A DNA stretch of 37,305 nucleotides from Desulfonatronum thiodismutans (GCF_000717475.1 NZ_JPIK01000008.1:1-37305), one strand, 5' to 3'. Numbered from the stretch's first letter, positions 15,756-24,244 are shown. The notes: generated from the letters alone by a model not told the origin. Numbers and translations: made by a program.

Positions 15756-17120
15756 TCAAATTCGGGCCGCCACCTCCCCTCTTTGTTCGTTCACTGTCAG
15801 GGCAATGATTAGGGCCGCGACGAAAAACACCAGGCAGAGCAGCACGGAGAGCTGCAATCCGAACCGGACCTGGAGCACGCCCAGGCCCAGGATGCCGAAG
15901 ATGGCCGCCAGTTTGACGGTCATGCCCCAGAAGCCGAAAAACTCCGCCGCCTTGCCCAGGGGCGTCAGTCGGCCCACCAGGGCCCTGGCCGAGGACTGGA
16001 GCGAACCGAGTCCGAATCCGGCCATGCAGCCCGCGCCAAGGAAGACCTGTTGGGGCTGCAATGAAAGTCCGGCCAGATGGTTGAGCATCAAGGTCAGTTG
16101 CGGCGTGGCGGCGATCATGGCCACTGCCGCGATCCAGAGCAGCAGGGTCAGGTTGTAGGTGCGCTTGGCCCCGATCCGGTCCTGAAGCAGGCCGAACAGG
16201 AACGCGCCGCAGGCCGCGGTGATCTGGGTTAGGACGAACATCAGCATCTGATACAGCGGCTCCCAGCGGATAATCTGGTCTCCGTAGATGAAGGCGAAGC
16301 TGATGATGATGGATAGTCCGGCCATGGCGAAAAACAGAGAGCCCAGGAACAGGCCGAGATCCCGGAACCGACCCAGCCGGGCCAGGGTCCAGGCCATGCG
16401 GTTGAATCCGATGCGCAAATAGTCCAGCCTGGATGAAACCGGGCCATGGCCCGCGCTAGCCCGCTGAACTCGCGGTTCCCGGAGCCAGAGAAAGGTGGGA
16501 ATCGCGCCCACCAGGAAGAACAGGGCCGCCAGCGGACCCACGAAGCGCAGATTGGCGAAGTTGTCCTCCGCGATCCCGCCCAGTCCCAAGAGCACGAAGC
16601 CGGTGGCCAGAAGCCCGCCCACATATCCCAGGGCCCAGCCGAACCCGGAGATCCGGCCGAGCTTTTCCGGCGGCCCCAGGCTGGGCAGGAACCCGGCGAT
16701 GAAGGATTCCCCCACTGCGTAGCCGAAATTGGAGACGATGATCAGGGTCATGGCCAGGGCGATCTGCCCTGGGGCGACGAAGTACAGGCAGGCCGTGGAA
16801 ATCACGGTCAGGAGGTAGCTGGCGAACAGAAACCGCTTCTTCACCGCGGCATGGTCCATGATCGCCCCGCAGATCGGGGCGATGAGGATCACCAGGGCGT
16901 AGCTCACGGCCAGGGAAACGCTCCAAAGCAGGTTTCCCAGGCGGTAGTCCGGACCGTCGCCCACGATCACCCGGGTGAAGATCACCCCGAAGACCACGGT
17001 GATGATCAGCGTGGTATAGGCCTGGTTGGCCAGATCGAACATGGCCCAGCCGAAGATTTCCCGTTTGGAGGCCATGGGGCGCGCAACGGATGCGAGCGCC
17101 GCGTTTCGCGGGTCAGCCAT
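15756..17120 (-). CDS. MFS permease, UMF1/Atg22-like
   Basis: 454 residues with about 12 hydrophobic segments. The start region (REIFGWAMFDLANQAYTTLIITVVFG) is characteristic of the UMF1/Atg22-like branch of the major facilitator superfamily, whose members are thought to export or recycle small molecules such as amino acids; the substrate here is unknown. Its ATG overlaps the stop of the metallo-hydrolase gene by 8 bases, so the two are coupled. An internal Met at residue 17 would be an alternative start but loses the overlap. Confidence 0.82.
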   Translation of the reverse strand: MADPRNAALASVARPMASKREIFGWAMFDLANQAYTTLIITVVFGVIFTRVIVGDGPDYRLGNLLWSVSLAVSYALVILIAPICGAIMDHAAVKKRFLFASYLLTVISTACLYFVAPGQIALAMTLIIVSNFGYAVGESFIAGFLPSLGPPEKLGRISGFGWALGYVGGLLATGFVLLGLGGIAEDNFANLRFVGPLAALFFLVGAIPTFLWLREPRVQRASAGHGPVSSRLDYLRIGFNRMAWTLARLGRFRDLGLFLGSLFFAMAGLSIIISFAFIYGDQIIRWEPLYQMLMFVLTQITAACGAFLFGLLQDRIGAKRTYNLTLLLWIAAVAMIAATPQLTLMLNHLAGLSLQPQQVFLGAGCMAGFGLGSLQSSARALVGRLTPLGKAAEFFGFWGMTVKLAAIFGILGLGVLQVRFGLQLSVLLCLVFFVAALIIALTVNEQRGEVAARI

Positions 17121-17919
17121 GGTCCAAGGCGCGCTCCAGCGTGATCACGTCGCCGGGCTCGGGCAGGACACCGTGCCCGCCCATGGCCTGGGCAAGCATG
17201 GCCCGGATGACTCCCGCGCTTTCTTGCCGTACCCGGCGGTTGACGTGCACCAAGGCCAGATTGCGGGCCCGGACGTCGCGGGCCAGCTTCAGGCAACCGG
17301 GAACCCCGCCATGTCCTGGGGTGTCTGGGTCCAGACCATAGGCTTCGTGGACGAGCAGGTCCACGCCCTGGGCCAGCTCCGCCGTGGCCGGGCTGGGCCG
17401 ACCGTCCCCGCTGTAAACCACCGATTGTCCGTCCCGATCCAGCCGCACGGCCAGACACGGCGTCACGGCACTGTGATCGCCCAGCGCGAAACTCCACCGC
17501 GCCCCGGCGACATGGATCACCTCGCCGGGGACCGCCTCCAGGAAGCACACGGGAAATTGCAGGCGAGGCCGGAATCCTGGGTAAGCCAACTCAAAGGCGG
17601 CCCATACCTTTTCCTCAACCCCGGCCTGACCGACGATGGTCAGGGGCAGGGTCCGTCCCTCTTCCCAGAAACGCAGCAAGAGCAGCGGCAGGCCCAGAAA
17701 ATGGTCTCCATGAAAATGAGAGATCCAGACGGCGTCGAGGGCGGAACATGTCCGCGCGTCATCCGGAGCATGGCGGTAGTAGGCCGCCGGGGCCGTGAAC
17801 CCGCAATCCAGCAGCACATGCGCATCGCCGTCCGGATTGGGAAAGGAAACCAGCAGGGAGGTGTTTGGGTAGAGCTCGTCAAATGCCTCGCCGACGCCGA
17901 GAAAACAGATCCGCATCAT
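17113..17919 (-). CDS. RNase Z-like MBL-fold metallo-hydrolase
   Basis: 268 residues. The metallo-beta-lactamase signature HFHGDH lies at 68-73 after DCG at 38-40, and later ligands are supplied by GDH (about 147-149), YSGDG and HVN. The closest fold type is the RNase Z/arylsulfatase-like group acting on phosphodiesters or sulfate esters. It is shorter than full tRNase Z and lacks a recognisable exosite arm, so a small-molecule role is possible. It is followed with overlap by an MFS permease, which suggests the two handle the same compound. Confidence 0.78.
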   Translation of the reverse strand: MMRICFLGVGEAFDELYPNTSLLVSFPNPDGDAHVLLDCGFTAPAAYYRHAPDDARTCSALDAVWISHFHGDHFLGLPLLLLRFWEEGRTLPLTIVGQAGVEEKVWAAFELAYPGFRPRLQFPVCFLEAVPGEVIHVAGARWSFALGDHSAVTPCLAVRLDRDGQSVVYSGDGRPSPATAELAQGVDLLVHEAYGLDPDTPGHGGVPGCLKLARDVRARNLALVHVNRRVRQESAGVIRAMLAQAMGGHGVLPEPGDVITLERALDHG

Positions 17920-18016
17920 TGCTCCGGGTTGCAGGTTGTTTCCGGTACTTTGGTCCGCGGGACAGGGATGGTTTCCGTTGGGAGAATGGTCGCCAAGCTC
18001 CGCATTTCCGGGACGG

Positions 18017-19420
18017 TCATTCCGTGATGCCCAAACGTTTCAGCTTCTTGCGCAGCCCCTCGCGACTTATGCCCAGCACTTTGGCGGCCTGGGTCTTGTT
18101 GCCTTGCGTGGAGCGCAAGGCGTTCAGGATGAGCATTTTTTCGGTTGCGAGCAAACTCACGGGGACCGTGACAATGGGGGGAACCGAACTAGCTTCGCGG
18201 GAAGGAATGCAAGTCGATCCGGCCGGTTCGGGAGCTGCAGGCGGCTCGGCCAATTCGGGCGATTTCGAGGGACGAGCCCGGACTTGGCCCAGGTCCAAAG
18301 CGACGCTCGTGGTCGCCGCTGGTTCACGCTCCTGATTGCCGCGGATTCCGGGCGACAGATCCTCGATGTGTATTTCGTCGACAAAAGACAGCGCCACCAG
18401 GCGTTCCATTTCGTTGCTCAGCTCGCGAACATTTCCCGGCCAATCATAACTCGCCAGAGCCTCCAGGGCGGACTTGGCCAGGCGAGGCTGATCCCGGCCC
18501 ATGCTCCGGGAGTGCAGATCCAGAAAGTGCCGCGTAAGCGGCACGATGTCTTCCCGGCGCTCGCGCAGTGGCGGCAAATGCAGCGACATCACGTTCAGCC
18601 GGAAGAACAGATCACCGCGAAACGCGCCGCTCTGGACGGCCAGGGTCATGTCCTTGTTCGTTGCGGCAAGAATCCGGACATCCAGTTGCAGAACCCGCGT
18701 ACCCCCCACCCGTGTCAGTTCCCGCTCTTCCAGAACGCGGAGCAGCTTGCCCTGGCAGGACAAGGGCATGTCCGCGATTTCATCCAGCAGCAGGGTTCCG
18801 CCCTGGGCCTGCTCCAGCAGGCCGCGGTGCATCAGCACCCCGGTGGCCACGCCCTTCTCGATGCCGAACAGTTCCCGCTCGAACAAGGTTTCCGGCACGG
18901 CCGAGCAGTTCAGGGCAATGAACGGACCGGCCTTGCGCGGGGAATTGTAATGCAGGGCCTTGGCCAGCAGTTCCTTGCCCGTGCCGGTTTCGCCGGTGAT
19001 CAGGACGCTGATGGAGGTATCCGCGATGCGCTCCACCTGACCCAGAACAGTCCGCATGGGCGGGCTTTGACCCACGATCCTTTTGGCGGAATACCGCTCA
19101 ACCAAGCCCTGCTTCAGCCCCTGGTTCTCTAGCAGCAGCCGCCGCCTGGCATCACGCAGTTCGTCGCCGACCCGCCGCAGCTCCGCGACCATCCCCTCCA
19201 GTCGGTACTCCCGGGCCTCCACCTTGACCAGCATCAGACCGAAGGACTCGGCCAGCTTGGCCACCGGTGAAGGGTACTCCGCGTTCCGGGTCAGCTCGAA
19301 CAGCTCCCCGGCCCGGTCATACCGCCCCCAGGCCAAATCATTGCAGATATGCTCCATGATGGTCAGAAGCTGCTCCAGCCGCGGAGAAAGCGATTCGTGG
19401 TCGTCTTCGGTGGTGTTCAT
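18017..19420 (-). CDS. Sigma-54 activator with altered GAFTGA loop
   Basis: 467 residues. The N-terminal 110 residues are helical, with no receiver, GAF or PAS domain that I recognise. The AAA+ domain has Walker A GETGTGKE (143-150) and Walker B LLLDEI (210-215). At the sigma-54 contact loop it reads GVATGV (190-195) instead of GAFTGA, so the key Phe is replaced. A low-complexity Pro/Ala/Ser linker (about 370-420) leads to a Fis-type helix-turn-helix (TQAAKVLGISREGLRKKL). AGGA precedes the ATG. It is separated by about 100 bases from the hydrolase/permease pair and may control it, but no sigma-54 promoter was found there. Confidence 0.85.
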   Translation of the reverse strand: MNTTEDDHESLSPRLEQLLTIMEHICNDLAWGRYDRAGELFELTRNAEYPSPVAKLAESFGLMLVKVEAREYRLEGMVAELRRVGDELRDARRRLLLENQGLKQGLVERYSAKRIVGQSPPMRTVLGQVERIADTSISVLITGETGTGKELLAKALHYNSPRKAGPFIALNCSAVPETLFERELFGIEKGVATGVLMHRGLLEQAQGGTLLLDEIADMPLSCQGKLLRVLEERELTRVGGTRVLQLDVRILAATNKDMTLAVQSGAFRGDLFFRLNVMSLHLPPLRERREDIVPLTRHFLDLHSRSMGRDQPRLAKSALEALASYDWPGNVRELSNEMERLVALSFVDEIHIEDLSPGIRGNQEREPAATTSVALDLGQVRARPSKSPELAEPPAAPEPAGSTCIPSREASSVPPIVTVPVSLLATEKMLILNALRSTQGNKTQAAKVLGISREGLRKKLKRLGITE

Positions 19421-19665
19421 GATGTATCCTGTTGGATAATAGTGGACTCTCTATGCTTTTCGGACAGGTGGTCCGCCAGGTGCGATGCGAGCCCGTTCAC
19501 GACCAAACGGGGCATCGCCCTAGCCCTCTGGGCCTGCCAGCCGTCGGCGGGGCCGCACGGAGGGTCTTGATGAGGACGCGTGGCAACTCCCAACTCCGTT
19601 GAGTTGTGTTTGATAGCTCCATCAGCCGGGTATGTCGATGCGCGAGGCCGCGTGAAAGGCCTCCC

Positions 19666-19884
19666 CTATTTCCACCCCCCGTTGACCGCCGACCCCAGAA
19701 CCAGGTTGCCGAAGTGGAAATCCATGTCCCCGTCCTGGAAAAAGTAGCTGAAGGCCGTGGCGTGCATGTCCGAGACCTCAAGCGACGGATCAGATGCGGC
19801 GGCTGTTCCGGCCCACGCCTGAGAAACGGCTGCCGCCAGGAGCCAGGTGAAAGCCTTGACCATACGGAATCCCAAGGTTTGCAT
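19666..19884 (-). CDS. Short exported protein of unknown function, maybe truncated
   Basis: 72 residues. A signal peptide (cleavage around AAAS) precedes about 45 residues with a distinctive aromatic/acidic core (FSYFFQDGDMDFHFGNLVLGS), ending abruptly at GGWK. GGGAGG stands before ATG 19884, so translation is likely. I do not recognise the family. The abrupt end suggests the N-terminal remnant of a longer protein. No compelling continuation is seen in the 245 bases downstream, which otherwise hold nothing I can identify. Confidence 0.45.
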   Translation of the reverse strand: MQTLGFRMVKAFTWLLAAAVSQAWAGTAAASDPSLEVSDMHATAFSYFFQDGDMDFHFGNLVLGSAVNGGWK

Positions 19885-19958
19885 GACTGAACCTCCCTTT
19901 GAAGTTGAGGAGTTGCCGGTAATGCTCTCCATCCGGTTTTTTCCGGAAGGAGCGCAAC

Positions 19959-20387
19959 CTATTCCCGTGTTTGGGTGATGGGCAGGTCCGCTGTCCCGGC
20001 ATAGAAGACCACGATGTGCGCGGGTTCGTCGCCCACGCTTTCGCCCCAGTGCCAGGTGTCGACCACTTCGACAATGGCCTCCCCGGCTTTCAAGTCCAGG
20101 ACTTGGCCGTCCAGGGTATGTACCCGCAAGTGACCGCTGAGCAGGATGCCCGCGTTGATGACCGGGTGCTGGTGCACGGGCAGCTTTGTTCCAGGCGGAA
20201 TTGTGATGCTCAGAATACGGATCTCCGGCTGTCCTTCCGGATAGGACGGCAGCAATGCTCCATCCCAGCTCGCTTCCGTCCTGGCCAGTTCACGGACCAG
20301 AACGCCCGTGGCTTTGGCGGCGACGGAGCCAAGGCCAAGGAAGGCAAACCAAACGATGACGAATAAACTGGTCAAACGAAGTCGCAT
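19959..20387 (-). CDS. Exported cupin-domain protein
   Basis: 142 residues. A signal peptide (cleavage near VAAKA) is followed by a single cupin barrel: motif 1 LPVHQHPVINAGILLSG supplies two histidines, and motif 2 lies around DTWHWGE. Periplasmic cupins of this size bind a metal and may act as small-molecule binding proteins or enzymes; the substrate is unknown. The remaining space up to the short exported protein is 74 bases, so the two may share a transcript. Confidence 0.75.
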   Translation of the reverse strand: MRLRLTSLFVIVWFAFLGLGSVAAKATGVLVRELARTEASWDGALLPSYPEGQPEIRILSITIPPGTKLPVHQHPVINAGILLSGHLRVHTLDGQVLDLKAGEAIVEVVDTWHWGESVGDEPAHIVVFYAGTADLPITQTRE

Positions 20388-20500
20388 GAGATGTCCTTAT
20401 GTTGTGGGGCTTTCAGGCTCAGCCGTTAATGGGGAAAAACAGGTTGCCAGAAGACTTTGAAGCGTTGGCATCGGCTCCAGGGACTTTTTGCACTGACCTC

Positions 20501-20845
20501 TTAAAAGGGGACAATGCCGCTCGTCGTATCGCCGGCACCCATGTCTTTCGATTTGGTACTCGGCATTGTGTAGTTAACCACGACCATGCCATTTTGTATA
20601 TAAACATTATTTATAGTGTAACCATAGCTTCTTATACATCCTGGAATCTCATAAGCAATATCAATGGTTGAGTTGGGTATCGTGTTTCTGTATCCCCAGG
20701 CATTCAGGTTGGTTCGCATGCAGCTTATTCCGGAATCGGCATCGGCCTTCGGCACAGTGACCAGGCAGAACAAGACGATTGAGGCAAAGAGGACACCTGA
20801 CACAAAACATAAGACACCGTTAATCAGTTTTTTTTCTCCCATCAT
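20501..20845 (-). CDS. Small single-span membrane or exported protein, unknown
   Basis: About 114 residues. A hydrophobic segment (VLCFVSGVLFASIVLFCLVTV) can serve as a signal anchor or signal peptide with cleavage after KADA. The remaining 80 residues carry two cysteines (ISCMRT, PGCIRS) and a hydrophobic beta-rich stretch. GGAGG upstream supports ATG 20845 or 20842; the long in-frame extension to 21097 has no ribosome site. No family recognised. It opens the run of small exported genes on this strand. Confidence 0.6.
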   Translation of the reverse strand: MMGEKKLINGVLCFVSGVLFASIVLFCLVTVPKADADSGISCMRTNLNAWGYRNTIPNSTIDIAYEIPGCIRSYGYTINNVYIQNGMVVVNYTMPSTKSKDMGAGDTTSGIVPF

Positions 20846-21011
20846 TTCCTCCGGTTCAGTGGTTAAGCCACTTTTAAATTGTTTGAATGCCCCGGGCAGC
20901 CCCCAGGACTGAAACACGATGTATGCCATGATGCTTTTCATTCTATCGCGAGGCCATGCCGGAGAATGTCTTTCAAATATGGAAATGACTCTACCGGTCC
21001 TGTTCATGAAA

Positions 21012-21206
21012 TCATAACGCTTCGCTGATGGGCATGATCCCGGACCGCCGGGCGTCGTCGATGTCGATGATCGCGTAGCCTTCCGAGGCTTTCTCATTCA
21101 TGGAATCGCTGATGAAGAAGGGCAGGGCTTCCAGGAATTGATCGTTGCCCGCGGACACGGCCTTTTCGAAGGACGCGGATCCGACCATGGTGGTCTCGAT
21201 GCACAC
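21012..21206 (-). CDS. Small ORF of unknown function, probably a 5'-truncated fragment
   Basis: 64 codons that read like a real protein tail (SASFEKAVSAGNDQF, then DSMNEKASEGYAIIDIDDARRS). There is no signal peptide and no ribosome site. The frame begins only a few bases after the stop of the cysteine-rich gene at 21211, as expected if an earlier 5' part was lost or replaced. I do not recognise the family. GC content is higher than in the AT-rich neighbour, consistent with a different origin. Confidence 0.35.
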   Translation of the reverse strand: MCIETTMVGSASFEKAVSAGNDQFLEALPFFISDSMNEKASEGYAIIDIDDARRSGIMPISEAL

Positions 21207-21210
21207 GAAC

Positions 21211-21492
21211 CTAGTTTATTTGCGGTTTCACACAAGCATCCATGTAAAAATATGCTGGATTGTATCCACAAGATCTGATGCATCCTTCAAGGTCGCCATT
21301 ATATTTTTTCAAAACATTCACAAGATATCCGCAATAATGCTCGCATCCGCCCTCACAGCAATTTTTGCACCCGACGGAGATTCCGCATGCTAATCGACAT
21401 TCCGCTTTCTGTTTGTCCGTCATGGCTGAAGATGGTGAAGCAAGTGGGAACGTGAAAAACAAAGTAGCGAAAATAATCATAATTATTTGCAT
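21211..21492 (-). CDS. Cysteine-rich small exported protein (10 Cys)
   Basis: 93 residues. A clear signal peptide (MQIIMIIFATLFFTFPLASP, cleavage near SSA) is followed by about 70 residues with ten cysteines in the order C-x3-C-x5-C-x2-CC-x3-C-x3-C, then three more. An even number suggests disulfide bonding in the periplasm or outside the cell. AAGGAG lies 7 bases before the ATG. The surrounding DNA is much more AT-rich than the core genes. It resembles the proteins at 21607 and 22623 in design (signal peptide plus many Cys) but not in close sequence. No function can be assigned. Confidence 0.7.
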   Translation of the reverse strand: MQIIMIIFATLFFTFPLASPSSAMTDKQKAECRLACGISVGCKNCCEGGCEHYCGYLVNVLKKYNGDLEGCIRSCGYNPAYFYMDACVKPQIN

Positions 21493-21606
21493 ATTAATCT
21501 CCTTGTTTAAAAATGTAAAATATTTAAAAAATTATATACAATACAAATTTCTAAAGAAAGAGGATTTTTCACAATTATATATACAATCATAAAATGCACC
21601 ATGAAA

Positions 21607-21810
21607 TTATCTATGGTCTTCATATCCAGAATCAATTATAAGTTGTTGACAAATCTCCTCACAATTATCGCTTGTGCAGCATAAATTGCAATATGGTCTT
21701 GTGCTGCATTGAGCAAGACAAGCATTTTTTTCTTGATCACTGTATGCTATTTCTGCAGAAGAGACGAAGATTGTAAAAATAATTGAGAGAATTGGTGTGA
21801 AAATGCGCAT
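21607..21810 (-). CDS. Cysteine-rich small exported protein (7 Cys)
   Basis: 67 residues if started at ATG 21810, which has TGAGGA at good spacing; an in-frame ATG at 21825 lies inside that site and is less likely. A signal peptide ends near AYS. The mature part, about 45 residues, has ACLAQC, PYCNLCC and NCEEIC. The CxxCC block echoes the KNCC region of the upstream cysteine-rich protein, so the two may be distant relatives. The DNA is AT-rich. No known family. Confidence 0.65.
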   Translation of the reverse strand: MRIFTPILSIIFTIFVSSAEIAYSDQEKNACLAQCSTRPYCNLCCTSDNCEEICQQLIIDSGYEDHR

Positions 21811-21993
21811 GATGGCATTCCTCATTTTGGTTTGGTGTTGTCGTTTCTCTCAGGCCAATGTTGGCTCTACACCTTTAACAGGCAACCCCGCCAGGCAGAG
21901 CATGAATGTAATGGTCAGGATTGTCACGGATGTTATGATGATGCCGTGCGCGCTTAACCTTCCCGTGGCTTGATTGTTGTCGATAAAATATGT

Positions 21994-22428
21994 TCACTTG
22001 CATTCACCCATAGACTTTGGCTTGCATCGTCTGCCGTCCGTCCATGTGGCTGCGCTCAGGTCGGCATTCGCGAAATTCGCGCTGTCCACGTTTTTTGCGT
22101 CCCGCAGGTTTGCGGCGAGCAGGCTTGCGTTGATCAGCTCCGCACTTCCGAGATCAGCTCCGCTCAGGTCGGCGTTATACAGATTGGCGCGGTAGAGTTT
22201 GGCGCGGGACAGGTTCGCCCCGGACAGATTGGCCCGGGAAAGCTTGGCGTAGTGCAAGTTCGTGCCAGACAGGTCAGCTCCGGACAGGTCGCACTCCTCG
22301 CACTCCTTCATGTTCAGCAACTTTGCCAGATCCTCTTCGACCCACGCCCCGGCCTGGCCCATGGCCAGCAGACAGACCAATGCCGCCAGTGCCGTTATTG
22401 CCCAAATCTTTCTGCTCCACGTATTCAT
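21994..22428 (-). CDS. Exported pentapeptide-repeat protein, copy A
   Basis: 144 residues. A signal peptide ([19 protein letters not shown], cleavage near AGA) and a short helix (EEDLAKLLNMKECEECDLSG) precede about 15 pentapeptide repeats of the A(D/N)LSx type, which form a right-handed square beta helix. It closes with a conserved tail TWTDGR-x-C-x6-GECK shared with the copy at 23752. ATG 22428 has AAGGGG upstream; the longer frame to 22530 has none. Periplasmic or secreted pentapeptide proteins have no single function. The paralog pair within 2 kb is notable. Confidence 0.82.
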   Translation of the reverse strand: MNTWSRKIWAITALAALVCLLAMGQAGAWVEEDLAKLLNMKECEECDLSGADLSGTNLHYAKLSRANLSGANLSRAKLYRANLYNADLSGADLGSAELINASLLAANLRDAKNVDSANFANADLSAATWTDGRRCKPKSMGECK

Positions 22429-22587
22429 GATGGTTCCCCTTTCGGTTTCATCTCGGAAGTGTTGAAGATTGATGAGGTCAGTGCAAAAATACCGTCTGCT
22501 GAATAAAGTATCTTTTGAACTCCAAACCACAAATTTATTTTACCGGCCTCTAAACACTGGTTGCCAACCACTGTTCAGTGACCAGTG

Positions 22588-22615
22588 CCTGGTGCAAAAT
22601 GACTTTTTCACCAGG
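22588..22615 (-). terminator. Hairpin downstream of the 12-Cys gene
   Basis: CCTGGTG (22588-22594) pairs with CACCAGG (22609-22615) around an A/T-rich loop, 8 bases after the stop of the gene at 22623. It lacks a long T tract, so it may be a weak terminator or an RNA-stabilising hairpin. Confidence 0.45.
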
Positions 22616-22622
22616 TAACGTG

Positions 22623-22979
22623 TTAATCGCTGCAAGCGCTTCTAAAGCATTCTTCCATACAATCCCTGTCTCCTGGCAGCGGCATGTTTAGAGGCTGCTT
22701 TTGCTTGCATGCCCACATGCAGGCCACGCACGGGTCTTCCGGTGGAATGGTTACACTCTTGGTCAGGTCGGACTGGGGCGCGGAACAGAAGCGTTCGCAC
22801 GAATCCTTGCATTTTTTGCGATCATTTGGCCACACTGAATAACAAGACTCATAACACAGTTCACAATGGGTCCTTTCCGGTTGTGAATCTGCATTTTGCG
22901 CATGGATGAATGAGTTTGGCAGGCAAAGCAGTATAGTTATTACAATAATTGCAAGCAGGGATGTATTCAACTTGATCAT
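22623..22979 (-). CDS. Cysteine-rich small exported protein (12 Cys)
   Basis: 118 residues. A signal peptide (cleavage near IHA) precedes about 90 residues with twelve cysteines in two groups: HCELCYESC, KKCKDSC and RFC, then DPCVAC, WAC, RDC, EEC and SAC. The repeated CxxC and CxxxC spacing suggests two disulfide-rich or metal-binding helical hairpins; no CxxCH heme site is present, so it is not a cytochrome c. AAAGGA lies 8 bases before the ATG. It sits between the two pentapeptide-repeat genes on the same strand. No known family. Confidence 0.7.
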   Translation of the reverse strand: MIKLNTSLLAIIVITILLCLPNSFIHAQNADSQPERTHCELCYESCYSVWPNDRKKCKDSCERFCSAPQSDLTKSVTIPPEDPCVACMWACKQKQPLNMPLPGDRDCMEECFRSACSD

Positions 22980-23038
22980 GGCATGTATCCTTTATGGAAA
23001 GATTATTTTATCACGTGAAAAAATTATCCAGTCATCAA

Positions 23039-23482
23039 TCAAAACTTACGAATGGCTATGCATTCATTAGTATCTTTTTTATGTTCAATCGGCATAGCTG
23101 CAGGACTCTTAAGATTTATTGTATATGCATAAGTATCATCATGAGGGTCTGTAGTCGATGACCATGTCCATCCTGACTCATTCAATGGATACTCTTTTAA
23201 GCAGGGAGATTTAACCAGGGCATAGTAATCATCATTGCTTGGGACTCGCCAGTCGCTATACCCAGCAATAACCAGGCTGGAAGTAACTTGCATGCAGCTT
23301 TCCCAATTATCCGGCCAGCACGATTCCCGAACCATGATCCTGTTTTTTGCATCCGTCAGTGTCCCATCTCCATTATTCACGCACCCCTGGGCGAAAGCCG
23401 AGCTGGTCATGACCATCCCGACCAGGCAGAGCGTCAATGTGATGGCCACGATTGTCGTGTGTGTTTTGATGTTGCGCTGCAT
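23039..23482 (-). CDS. Exported DUF1566 (Lcl C-terminal-like) protein
   Basis: 147 residues. The signal peptide cleaves near AFA. The mature protein begins with GDGTLTDAKNRIMV and carries YSDWRVPSNDDYYAL and GWTWSSTT, the hallmarks of DUF1566, a formylglycine-enzyme/C-lectin-like fold used in bacterial surface proteins. AGGGGAG precedes the ATG. It lies in the exported gene run, transcribed like its neighbours. Binding to a surface or host partner is possible but not shown. Confidence 0.78.
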   Translation of the reverse strand: MQRNIKTHTTIVAITLTLCLVGMVMTSSAFAQGCVNNGDGTLTDAKNRIMVRESCWPDNWESCMQVTSSLVIAGYSDWRVPSNDDYYALVKSPCLKEYPLNESGWTWSSTTDPHDDTYAYTINLKSPAAMPIEHKKDTNECIAIRKF

Positions 23483-23538
23483 GTTCGTTTTCTCCCCTGG
23501 GTTGTAGGGTAACTGTTCAGCACAGAGTAATGCTGTTG

Positions 23539-23571
23539 CCGGGGTCGGGGTCGGAATCGGGATCGGAATCG
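23539..23571. repeat. Short degenerate GGTCGG/GATCGGAATCG tandem repeat
   Basis: The plus strand shows a run built from GGGGTCGG and GGGATCGGAATCG units upstream of the DUF1566 gene. Similar runs are common in intergenic DNA of this group of bacteria. It may be slippage-prone; no function is assigned. Confidence 0.5.
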
Positions 23572-23710
23572 AAAACGCTGAAAAGTGTTTTATAATTATT
23601 CCTGTTTCAATACCGAAGCGCCGACCCTGATTACCGAAGCAAACGCCTCAAAGTCTTCCGGCAACCTGTTGTTATTTTACGGAGCACAAGCCACAAGTCA
23701 CTGACCACTG

Positions 23711-23740
23711 CCGAGTGCAAAAATCACGTTTTGTACTCGG
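23711..23740 (-). terminator. Terminator-like hairpin after pentapeptide copy B
   Basis: CCGAGTGCAAAA (23711-23722) pairs with TTTTGTACTCGG (23729-23740) apart from one central mismatch, starting 12 bases after the stop of the gene at 23752. GC at the outer end and A/T inside fit a terminator or attenuator structure on either strand. Confidence 0.5.
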
Positions 23741-23751
23741 CTGAGATCCAC

Positions 23752-24138
23752 TCACTTGCACTCGCCGATGGACTCATTGGCGCACTGTCTGCCGTCGGTC
23801 CACGTGGCCCACACCAGGTTTGCGCCGGTCAGGTTGGCTCCGGAGAGGTTTGCGCCGTCCAGATTGGCCTGATGCAGATTTGCGCGGGTCAGGTTGGCCC
23901 CGGAGAGGTTTGCCCCAGGCAACTGCGCCCCGAACAAATTGGCCCCCGCCAAATCCGCCCCGGACAAATCCGCCCCATACAGCAATGCTCCGGACAGGTC
24001 GCAGCCACTGCCCGCATTCGTGTCCAGCAGCTTGTCCAGATCCTCTTGCTTCCACGCCCCGGCCGTCCCGATGGTCAACAGGCAACCCAGCGCCGCCATT
24101 GCCGTTATTGCCCAAATTTTTCTGCTCCAGATATTCAT
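23752..24138 (-). CDS. Exported pentapeptide-repeat protein, copy B
   Basis: 128 residues, a paralog of the gene at 21994. It has an almost identical signal peptide ([17 protein letters not shown]), a short helix ([21 protein letters not shown]), about 12 pentapeptides of the ANLSG type, and the same closing motif TWTDGRQC-x5-GECK. It is shorter by three or four repeats. ACGGAGG lies upstream of the ATG. The shared tail with two cysteines, absent from ordinary pentapeptide proteins, marks a specific subfamily. Role unknown. Confidence 0.83.
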   Translation of the reverse strand: MNIWSRKIWAITAMAALGCLLTIGTAGAWKQEDLDKLLDTNAGSGCDLSGALLYGADLSGADLAGANLFGAQLPGANLSGANLTRANLHQANLDGANLSGANLTGANLVWATWTDGRQCANESIGECK

Positions 24139-24244
24139 GAGAAACCTCCGTGGTTTGTTGTTGATGTTCTTCTATATAAAGCACGATCCATGCCATGAAG
24201 TAAACAATACAATTCCAGCATGTTGCAAATAATTGCCAGCTAGA

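Noticed and set aside
22623..22979. Possible multiheme or c-type cytochrome because of many CxxC pairs
   Set aside because: No CxxCH motif is present, so heme attachment is not supported.
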